From: Plakobranchus ocellatus
Taxonomy: Eukaryota > Mollusca > Gastropoda > Plakobranchidae
Assembly (NCBI GenBank): GCA_019648995.1
Contig: BLXT01001321.1
Coordinates: forward strand, 482,956 to 503,231
Direction of reading: 5' to 3'
DNA length: 20,276 nt
This document shows positions 1 to 10,037 of the stretch, piece by piece. The notes under the pieces are model-generated. The model saw only the letters and a list, made by a program, of their open reading frames with translations, searched no databases and was not told the DNA's origin. The stretch's first letter is position 1. Each line of letters begins with the position of its first letter. Made by a program: the position numbers and the translations under genes.

Positions 1-838
1 CCCTCCCTTTTCTGTTTGCACTACGAGTAGCCTACGTTGTTGGTAAAAAGATGAGAAATCTGTGACTTCAGTATGTGTGAGGAACTAAGAACACCGTTGT
101 GAAATTGTGTCTGATTTGTGAAGTGTCAGCTGAATATTTTGAGTTCTTTCAGAGCTCGATTTCGGTCGATATTGTTCATGGTCTTAACTGAAATAATCTG
201 TGACTGAGAAACAATTGATAAATAATTGATAAATCGTTCTATGTTGATCGGTTATGGCGAATCAGAATGCCGAATCTGCTCTGCTTTTTCGTCTCTCCTC
301 TAAAACTTCGGCACTGTAAACGCAAAGTAGTTTGGTTGTGAAGAAAATACAAATGGGTCTAATCGGTTTGTCTCGGATGAGTCAAACCTCACAAAAACAG
401 AACAGTGATTATTTATATGAAAACATCCGTCTGATGCGCTGTAAACTATACAGAAAACAGTACAGGGGCTGGTGCCTAACTGCAGTTTGTCGGCTCCAAT
501 GCCCGAGTAATGGCCACCGCTGGCGGGGCACACGATAACCAACGCCCGCAGGCTGAGCTAGCGCAGATTGTTCCTTCTATCTATTTTTAGTTTTGTTTTT
601 TCAATTTGCTCCATGGCCGAGGATTTCAACTCAGGACAAGAAAAGTGAGGAAAGAATAGATAGTTTACTTTGCCTTGGAGATGTTTCAAATAATGGGCAG
701 AAAAGATAATTACTCGCAAAAAAATTAACTGCATTGCCATAATTATTTCACAGTCTTTGCAGGTGTCGATGGTAAATGAAGAAAAGTGGCATAGGGAAGG
801 AAAATAGTGACAAAAAGAAAGAAGTGGGAGAGAGGAAG
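1..838. other. Upstream region, no gene recognised; CpG-richer patch near 480-560
   Basis: Mixed-composition DNA less AT-rich than most of the window. Between about 481 and 560 there are roughly eight CpG dinucleotides (around CCACCGCTGGCGGGG and AACGCCCGCAGG), unusual for this window. It could hold a promoter or an untranslated first exon. The small open frames on both strands here have no recognisable protein similarity and I do not call them. Confidence 0.35.
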
Positions 839-840
839 TG

Positions 841-876
841 CGTGCGTGCGTGCGTGTGTGTGTGTGTGTGTGTGTG
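841..876. repeat. (CGTG)4(TG)10 compound microsatellite
   Basis: Four CGTG units (841-856) followed by ten TG units (857-876). A compound tract of alternating purine and pyrimidine, probably length-polymorphic. Confidence 0.95.
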
Positions 877-1568
877 AGTTACATTTTGGTTGATGTCCTT
901 TTCAATTATAAAAATGATTGTTTCTTAAAGTAGCTTGTAATTCCTCATTATATCCTTTGGATTTATGATCCTTAACATGATTAGCCTAAAAGAAAAAAAG
1001 AGATAATAATACGTGTTCCAATTCGGGCAAATCGAGGGTAATATTATGAAGTCTGCCATTATCGGTCAACCACACACAATTGTACAAATGGGAAAAGTTA
1101 AGAAGTAATGAATCGTGAATAAGATGTAGAAACTTAAGAAAATATTAAAGCAGAGTGAAAACTTCGTTTCCATAAAACTTAAACGAACTACTCCATTTGA
1201 CTAACTTATAACTATTTTCAATGTTAGTTGGGGTCGACTTTCTTACAGAAAGTTTAGTTCTTCACTTATTATCCATTACAAAAGGTAGCATGTGGGAGAT
1301 TATTGAGTACTCTTTGCGTCAACTTGGAAGAGAATTATCACAAATGAAAAAAAAACAAATTACGCTATAAAACCGAGTCACACTAGCTTTTAGGCTGCCA
1401 GCTAAATCAAACAAAATATAAAATACGTAAGATCTGCAAATGCAAGAGTCGAATATCACTTCCTTAATAACCACATATTTTTAAATCAACTAATTATATA
1501 TATATTTTTTCTTTTCTCTTTTGTATAGAAAACATTGATGTATTATCTGTCTCATTAAATAGGTATCT
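877..1568. other. AT-rich upstream DNA, nothing recognised
   Basis: Unique-looking AT-rich sequence without long open frames or repeats beyond short A and T runs. Confidence 0.5.
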
Positions 1569-1588
1569 CTTTCTTTCTTTCTTTCTTT
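1569..1588. repeat. (CTTT)5 microsatellite inside a pyrimidine-rich tract
   Basis: Five CTTT units. The surrounding 1505-1700 strand is T/C-rich with many TATC, CTAT and TTTC words (TTTATC, CTATCTAG, ATCTATTTATCTGC), looking like a decayed tetranucleotide array. Confidence 0.8.
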
Positions 1589-1974
1589 TTTTCTATCCCT
1601 CTATCAATTTATCCGCCCATCTTTCAGCTATCTAGCTGCATAAAATCTATTTATCTGCTATTTCGCCTTTTAATCAGCATATCGGCCTATTTATCTTACC
1701 AACATCTATCGGAATCAAAACACACCCAGCCTAAGTATACCTTAATATTTATTAATTTTTTTTTTGCTTGTATATTATTCATTTATTTATGCCTATGCGA
1801 TTTTATTTAATTATGAGTTGCGTCTTTTTTCTCCCATTACATTTAAACCAGTCATTGCACATCTTTTTTCTTTCATTTCTCAGCATTTTTTTCAATAACG
1901 CTGTTTTTTGTTGCCCTGTGTCATAATATTTATCTATAACAACTTCGAGAAATTTCAGTTTGGAAAGGCGCGAA

Positions 1975-2040
1975 TTTTTTTTTTTTTTTTTTTTTACCCG
2001 CGAGGGTGCGGATTCGAATCCTACTCAGACATAATTATTG
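1975..2040 (+). repeat. Poly-T followed by a tRNA T-arm/B-box-like fragment (possible SINE remnant)
   Basis: A 21-nt T run (1975-1995) is followed by ACCCGCGAGGGTGCGGATTC, in which GGATTCGAATCC (2010-2021) resembles the RNA polymerase III B box (GWTCRANNC) of tRNA-derived SINEs. Then comes AT-rich sequence. No A box is visible on its 5' side, so this would be a truncated or decayed copy. The core is a 12-nt palindrome, so orientation rests only on the flanks. The match could be chance. Confidence 0.35.
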
Positions 2041-2104
2041 TTATTTTCTCTCGTCTTCTGTCTTACTATATATTTGTGTCGTTCACATTGTATCTCTAGT
2101 AGAT

Positions 2105-2779
2105 CCTTAGATCTAGCTTTGTGGTCTTGGCTTCATGTGTGGATAACCTTTCTTTCTAATATTTTTTTATTACACACAGTTTTCATTTTTCGTTGAAATG
2201 TTTTGGAGATTTATTTATTTTCTTCAACCAACTTCGTCATTACTTGACTTGCCAAAGGGTCATCACTCTCGCCTACTTCTACTAATGGACTAATCGTGAA
2301 ATGATCCTAACTAGGCTGTAAATCTAGGCGTAGCCTACCAATAAAAACTAGATCTAGGCCTGCCATCAGATTCAACTACATGTATAATTGCAGAATGGCC
2401 TAGACTCTAGAATAGATAAGTCAAATAGACTGAAGATCTAGATTAGATCCAGTTTTGAAGTGAACATAGTAGAATAATACTGATTGAAATTTTTGTAGGG
2501 ACTAGAGAATCTAGAATCTAGTTCTAGACTAGTCTAGATCTAGATCTCTTATATCTAAGAAGTCTCTCTCAGACTAGATCCTAGATCTAGATCTAGATCT
2601 AGCGGTTGCTCAAAACAAAAAATCTATCTCGATATCTTAAAAACTAGAATCTAGAAATCTAGGTCTAGAATTAGATTCTAGAATAGATTTAGAATCTCGA
2701 TCTAATATAGATCTAGATCAAGATTTTCAGTAACTAATCTAGATCTAGAAAAAGTTTAGCCTTGCCGACTGATCTAGTT
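2105..2779. repeat. Degenerate GATCTA / CTAGAT low-complexity array
   Basis: AGATCT occurs about ten times here and CTAG many more. The purest block is 2581-2602, continuous CTAGAT units; others are near 2534-2548, 2705-2717 and 2737-2748. Units are self-complementary (AGATCT, TCTAGA), so either strand can fold on itself. The array grades from scattered words (2105-2450) to dense (2500-2750) and its last word, GATCTAG, ends seven bases before the ATG of the DUF21 gene. It is therefore probably in the 5' UTR and/or core promoter. Confidence 0.85.
2721..2730 (+). promoter_or_regulatory. Possible 3' splice site of a leader intron (AGATTTTCAG)
   Basis: TTTTCAG ends at 2730, 53 nt before the start codon. 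If used, it would join an untranslated upstream exon to the coding first exon. No donor upstream stands out, so this is only a candidate. Confidence 0.2.
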
Positions 2780-2787
2780 CAAAATGG
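2775..2787 (+). promoter_or_regulatory. Start-site context: in-frame TAG then Kozak-like ATG
   Basis: TAG at 2775-2777 is in frame with, and two codons before, the ATG at 2784. The ATG has A at -3 and G at +4, a strong animal start context. This fixes the N-terminus as long as no upstream exon splices in between. Confidence 0.85.
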
Positions 2788-2931
2788 ACTTTGTCAACTG
2801 CACACGGGTGAGCAATGAAGTAGTGAGTTGTGACGGCAAGAAATATGAGATACCCGAGGCAATCCTTACCTACAAGGATAAGTGGTTTTGGATTTACATC
2901 GGCATTTATGTGGGCTTAGTTTTGTTTGCAG
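2784..2931 (+). CDS. Exon 1: N-terminal tail and first half of TM1 (residues 1-49 + 1 nt)
   Basis: Starts with ATG in the context TTCAAAATGG, three codons after an in-frame TAG. Encodes a 33-residue hydrophilic tail with Cys6, Cys16 and the sequon N5-C6-T7, then a hydrophobic stretch from W34 (WFWIYIGIYVGLVLFA) that begins TM1. No cleavable signal peptide is evident, so TM1 probably acts as signal anchor. The donor is G|GTAGGC at 2932 and leaves phase 1. The LVLFA-G-LMSG join to exon 2 is the usual family sequence. Confidence 0.9.
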
Positions 2932-5900
2932 GTAGGCATTTAAAAGGTCATTGACCCCTAAATCTTCTGTCAAATGTGTGCACACAAAATTAAATACATT
3001 TGATGGAAGCAAGTTTGCTGAACAACTTGTTATAAAGTAAAACATAAATCATTAGTGACGTGAAAATAAATTGAATTTCTTAACCAGTAATCGCTGAATT
3101 CTACTAAAGACCTGATCAACTAAAACTCAAGCATCATTAATTCAAGATGGTGGTAACCTTTTTTTTTGGACGACATTATTCATTACTGTTGATAACTGTT
3201 GTGAAATTTTTTTAACTCTCATCAATTGACTTCCTTTCATCATATTTAGAATATATACCACTGAGTAAGCATTATAGAAATCTTTTGAAAAGATCCACCA
3301 AGCAGATTGCTAGCTTGTTTTCAGGGCAATTTTAGCAAATGTAACCAATTTAAGCTTGAAAAAAAATTTTTTTTTGTAGCTAATCCTTGAGAAAGGGACT
3401 ATAGATATTGCTCAAATTAAAGCCACACAGGCAAGATTTTCAGCATGCAGACTAAGTCACACAGGCAAGGCTTCTCATATAGAAAATTTATATCTTTGGA
3501 TTCCACACTGTTTTAAACCAAATTGTTATAAATATTCACTGTATTATAACCACTTCCAAGTGAGTACATTTTCTAACTTGCCACATTTGTCTTAAAATTC
3601 AGGGCTGTTCAACTAAACCTCAAAAGTCATGGATTTAGTGAAATGTTAATTGTTATAATAGGTGTCTGTTGTTTTCCAAAAATTTATTTGTTTTTGAATA
3701 AAATTATTATTTGCTTTGAAACCACAATTTCTGGGTGAATTTCAAAATTGTGTTTACTTCGATAAAATTGACTTCATTTTTTCATTGATATCGATTCTTG
3801 TTTTTTCAAATGAACTCATGTCTACAGTTTCAATACCATATTTTTATGATTCATAATAAGAATAGGCACAAGGATGTTTCAACACTCTTCGTCTTTGCAT
3901 CTTTAAAATGGCCATTTTTTTTTCATTGAAATACAGATTATATATAATATGGTCACTTACAAAAGTCAGTGGATGACTACCATGATGTATTTGTTTTTCT
4001 ACATCCTGTTGAAAGGTCTTATGTCTGGCTTGACCATGGGGCTTCTTTCACTCGATTACACCACGCTGATGACAATGAAAGAGGGAGGGACTCCCCGAGA
4101 GAGAAAGTATGCTGCACGTATCATTCCCATGGTTAAGAGGCACCATTTGCTTCTGGTAACTCTGCTGCTATCTAATGCTGCTGCTGTCGAAGCTATGCCT
4201 ATTTTCTTGGACCATGTATCCAACCCTGTCATTGCTATTATTGTATCTGTAACGGCTGTGCTGATTTTTGGGGAGTGAGTAATCTGGCCATGTGAGATGT
4301 TTTGATATAGTGAAATGATAACAATTTTTAGTTTAATAAGTATTTATCATAATTTTGTGTACAAATTCCTAAACTTTATGTGCAGCACTTTTAACACGAC
4401 ATGAAATTGCAGATGCGGAAAAAGTTCTTTTTATTTGCAAAGTTTCTTTGTCATGGAGACTTAAAATTTACAGGAAAGCCAACTCTTTTGTATGTTTGCT
4501 ATTGAAAAATTAAATAATGAATGGTTTTCATCAAATTAACTCATAATTGTAATTTTCAAAGTTGACTGGCTAGAAAATGTGCTTTTAGGAACACATTTTT
4601 AAAGTAACTAGCTCATTTTTACTTTAAGGTTTACTACTTTTACTACTAATCTCTTTTAATCAAATTGAGAAGTAAAGGTTTGATGGATGTTCATGAATAT
4701 TTTAAAGCCAATATAGGAAAAAAAATAGTGATTACATACTCAGTTATAATGGTCAATTGTAGAATGCAAAAGCTTTTTCTTTGGGTGCATTGAAATGATT
4801 TTTCAGTCTGCAAAAGTATTTAAATAGAACAATCGTAGGACTAATTAGATTAAAAAAAATTAAAACCAGCCCTAGTTTAGCTCAAGAACTAAGCACAAAA
4901 AACCCACATCTAACTTTTAAAAATCATGGTTTTTTTTTTTTTAATGTATTTAAGTTTTTAGACTTGGTGTGCTGTTAAAAAAAAATGAAAAAAAAAATCC
5001 ACCATCTTCAAATGCAATTGCATTCAAACATTGCAGATGCCTCCCAAGTTAAATTATCAGTCTATTGTACTTAACTATTTTTAATATTGTTCTCCCTTTT
5101 ATTGTTAGTATTAAATAATACTTTTTTTTCCCTTTTTCATATGTGAGGGTGGTTCCCCAAGCTGTGTGTACTCGTTATGGATTGGCAATTGGTGCCTACA
5201 TGGCTCCGTGAGTTTCCTCTGAGATGTTACAACTATCTTTCCTACTGTCTTATTGTTGCTTCCCTTGCCAAAGTATAAACATTTCTGAAAGGAAAGAAAA
5301 AAAAAGATCCTGCAAACATTTTGTGTTAAATGGCATAATTCATTTTTCTCTTAGTTTTTCTTCTTCTTCTCCTCTTTTTGAAAGTAGTTTTTCTTTAGTG
5401 CATAGGATATTGCTTGTGCATCTACTGGAGATAGCTTTACATTTTTTTCTTATCATCATGGTTCTTATGTAGGACTAAAGTACTATTTCTTCTTCTTTAA
5501 TTCACCAGCTTGGTATACTTTATGATGGGCGCATTCTTCATTGTTGCCTACCCTTTCTCCAAATTGCTGGACTGGTTTTTGGGCACTGATCATGGCACAT
5601 TTTACCGAAGGGGTCAACTCAAAGCGTTAATTGATATCCATGGTGAAGAGTCTCAAGGGGAGGGTCACAGCTCTCGTCAAGATGCACTCAGCAAGGATGA
5701 GGTTTTGATTATCAAGGTAGGCATCCAAACCTGAGTAACACTTATATATGTATATTTAGATTATTGTGATTATTTTGATGGAGAGAAAAAAAAAAGCCAT
5801 GAGCCAATTTAAATTTCAAGTACAGTCATGACTGTATAAAACATTGCCTCTAATTTGAAAATGACATCTGATATTTAAATGTAATGATAATTTATCAGTT

Positions 5901-8900
5901 TTTTCTCTCTACTGATTACAGGGATGTTTAGACATGAAAAGCAAGCAGGCTAAAGATGCCATGCTTGATATTGACAAGACCTACATGTTAAGTGTTAATG
6001 CTCAGCTTGACAACGAGACCATGACCCACGTAAGTTATCTCAAGATAAAGCAAAGTTCCTGTTAATTTCCTGTTGCAGTCAAGTACAAGATCATACTTTT
6101 TGAAAAGAATATAAGGACAATCATTTGATTTGTGATTTGATTCTTAAGAGCACTATTTTTTTAATTTTCTACTGATTCTGTTCTAGTTATGAGGTCGTGT
6201 AATTCTGCCATAGTTTTTTTGTCATATCACTCAGAGGCTCATTGAATACAAAAATGTTAACTTATGGTGATGTACTGAGATTTTAGCATTTAATTACATT
6301 CCAAAGGATCTGAATGAAAAAAAGTTTGATTCAAATTTTTTTTTTTTTCTAATTTAAGGGTGGTTAAAACAACCTTGGCATATAAAGCTTAGTTAAAAAA
6401 AAATTTTTTTTATTTTTATATGAAAATTATTGTCCAAGCAGATTGTGAAACTTCTAAAAATGTATATATATGAGGGCTTGCCAAAACAAAGGTTGGTATC
6501 ATTGTTATGTTTGAAAGATTTTCTGCTAGCCATCTTTGAAAAGCAAAGCATGCATTTTGAGTTACTGGGTGCAATATCTTGAAAGTATTGCTACATTATT
6601 TAAAAATCAGTGTGCATCCTTGTAGTGTAACTTAACTAAACAATTTTCAAATTATAACTATGATCACAAAATACCTTTGAGTTCATTAACTTTAAAGAGA
6701 TGAAGACCTGCTTTTTTCAGGTGAATCTACTTCCAATATTTAACTTTACATGGATTACACATTTCTTGTAGTCATTTAGCCTTTTCCAGTTTGTAATTGA
6801 TGACTCATGTACTCAAAACATAGTAAAAAAAACCAAAACAATTTTGGGATCACCCTTTTGGCAATAGCTCAAATAAAAATGGTTGAGAGCAATAATGTTT
6901 CTCCAAAATCAGGCTCAAGGCTCTAGTTGGATATAGCAAATGATTCTTTCCAGAAAATATTTTTAAAGTAGAAAATAAGTTTTTTCCTTCCTTTACATGC
7001 TTGTAAAAGCAATTTTAAACACTTACCTCTTCGCACAGAATCAACACATCTGTTCCTTTTTTCAGCATCAAAAAGCTGTCAAAGTAGAGTATCAAGGTAT
7101 ATGTTATGATTCAAAATATTCAAAATGAAACTTGTATGTCATTTTGGCTGGTCTCTTTCAAATGCAAGGTCATAGTTATTATTCTTGATTTGACAAATTT
7201 TACAGATAATTCAGAACGGCCATTCCAGGATTCCAGTCTATGATTTGGACAGAACAAATATTGTTGGCTGCCTACTGACCAAGACTTTGATTAAGCTTGA
7301 CCCAGATGATGCGGTGCCTGTATCCAGTCTAATTCGTGATGGCCGCTATGGACGTCCACCTCTGTTCATCTACTCCAACATGCCTTTGTTTGATCTGCTG
7401 AATACCTTCCAAACAGGCAAAAGTGAGTGCTTTTTTAAGACTGTTATGTTGATATATGAAAGTGTCACTTTTGTTTGGAAAGAAGTAGCTAGATTAATTT
7501 GTTTTGTCTTAAATAAATTTTCAAAAGTTTTCCAATAAAGAGGAATGAGTGCTTGACTTTCAATTTCAAAACTAACAATTTGCTTGCCTTAGATTCAGTA
7601 GTTGCTTCAAGAAAGTAAGGACACACAAGAGTAGATTGAGTATGAATTATTGATCTGAGTATCTGAATCAGCCCAGGGAGAATCAGGGCTAGATCAGAAT
7701 TAACTTTGATTTATATAGATATCTAATAGCTAGATATTCTGCAAAATGATGCATAGTGTCATCAGGTTTGAATGACATAAAAAAATTGTAAAATATTACA
7801 TAGCTTAATATTTGGATCTCCAACATTAAAAAATGAAAAAAAAGTAAAATATCATGTAGCACGATTTAGCTTTATATCTAGACTAGATAAAATTATTTTT
7901 ACCTTGTAAGTGTCAGCAGAAGAATTGCATCAGGCTCTTTGTTCAGATCAATGTTACTCTTTGCAGCAGCCATTTAACAAATTGTTAAAATTCTGAAATT
8001 TGCAAAATTAGTTATGTGGGGTTAACTATTGTAATCGTTTAGTTTCTCAAGTTTCTCACAACTCAAAACTATATCATTTAAGATATATATCAATGTTATT
8101 TCCCATCTTAAAATTATGTTTATGTAGTTTTGTCTCTCCAGAACAGTGCAGGTCAAATTGATTTTTTATTTGAAATGTGCTAAAAGTCAAAAGTGCGGAT
8201 GGGGTGAGCTAGGAATTGAAAAAAAAAAATGTATCTTGAGTAAGAAAAAAGCCGAAAAAGGGAAGCATTCAAACGTGACACAATGAGAATATGTTAGACA
8301 TCAATCAAAGGAAAAGCCGACTTTAATGCGAAACAAATTTGTCCTTATTTTATTGGTCTACTCCATTTACTTTATGTATCTGTACAATGATATAGTCCCA
8401 TGTGAGTCTTACAAGCTGATGCTTTAAACTGATGAATTTTTTTTTGAAGGCCATTTAGCTGTGGTGAGACAAGGAAAGGATGATGTTAAGTTGTTGAACA
8501 CAGGCGATGCTGACTCAGATTCAGCTCCATTGCTTCTCAACATTGAAGAGCCAAGCTCTAATCAGTCTTCCAACCTCGGAGTTGAAGATGGGGTTAGTTC
8601 ACATACTTTTATATTTTTATTTGGATTTTTTTTTTTTTAGAAAATATGATGTTTTCATTTCAAAGAAATGCTTTTTAGAGTAACAGGTTCTTTTATTTAC
8701 TGTAACTGTTCATGAATGCAATATCTTATGTTGACTATTTTTTAGCTTGTATGCTTGTTATTGTTGTTGTCCTCATTGCGATTGCTATTTTATGATTCTA
8801 ATGAAGCCATCACTATAGGCATAACACTTTGATGTAAATTTGCTATTGTTTTGATTTGTAAGTTCTGTTATATATAACTTCTAGTTGGCAACTGTTTTCC

Positions 8901-9998
8901 TCATCTTTACTTGATGTTTTCTGCTGAATGTCAAAATTCAGGTCATAATTTCACATTTTTGCTTTAACCCAGACTGTAGTTGGCATAATCACCATGGAAG
9001 ATGTAATTGAGGAGTTGCTGCAGGAGGAGATAGAGGATGAGAGTGACATTACACAACAGATTAGCCAAAAAATATCTTTCTCAATGGCTCGACACAGGAA
9101 AAGCCAGGTAAATTGACTTTGTGGCAAAAAATTTTGTGTACTTTAATTGTTTATACAAAAAACCCCCCAAAAAACAAAAATAAAAAAACCCAACAAAAAT
9201 CTCTTCCCAATTAAATTTAAATTAAAAAAAAAAAAAAAATCCTTGTGTCAGACTAGTGTTTGAGATATCAAGAAACAATAGATGATATTTAGTTTTTCAG
9301 ATTTAAAACTTGAATTAATAACTTTGCTTTTCTCGTATCTTAATCTATCCTAACTGTAACCCATGAAATTTAAAGTCAACTTAGGAATAAAAAGAAACAA
9401 CTGATTTCAATGTAATTATGCACATTCTGAAAGAAAATAATTGTGCTGTAGCCCGAAGTGAATATGTCATAAAGCCACTTCAATCTAGTATAGACTTAAA
9501 GTAGTTTTCTGATAAATTTTTTTGCATCAAAAAGGCTTTTGCCTTCATAGGTTAGTCATTATAAAAAATAAGTTGGATGTTGTAAATATATTTGTATTTA
9601 AATTTTAAGTACTTTGTTTTTTACTGCTTTTGAAAATTGTTTGGAAATAAAACTAATTTTGACTCCTAGTGGATCACATATATACCGTGTCATGTTTACC
9701 CCATAGATCAGAATTGCCAATCCCTAATCTATGCCTAAATAATAGTTGTAACCATCATTTTTAGTAAATTCCATGCACCCATTTTGAACTTACAAAAGTC
9801 ACTCTTGTAATAAATAAAAGTCACTCTTACAATAAAATATTTTGTATTCACTATAAGATCTTTTGAAGATGTGCATAGTGTGTGTTTCAAGTGTTTTAAT
9901 TCAGTCTCAATATTTAGTTCAGGTCTAGACTGGATTAAGTATCTCTATGGCCAGAATGTATGTCTCTGGTCTTTTGTAGATGGGTTGTGTTTGTAAAT

Positions 9999-10037
<39 letters not shown>

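Noticed and set aside
300-740. Overlapping small frames on both strands near the left edge
   Set aside because: All are 60-80 aa, lack family motifs, and overlap each other on opposite strands. No evidence of coding.
3949-4015. N-terminal part of an open frame beginning MVTYKSQW that leads into the DUF21 block
   Set aside because: It is intron read-through. Exon 1 leaves phase 1, which only fits an acceptor at 4015/4016, and the family sequence LVLFA-GLMSG is restored by that join.
5224-5472. 82-aa frame rich in Ser, Phe and Leu
   Set aside because: It lies wholly in intron 3 and reflects the pyrimidine-rich tract before the exon 4 acceptor.
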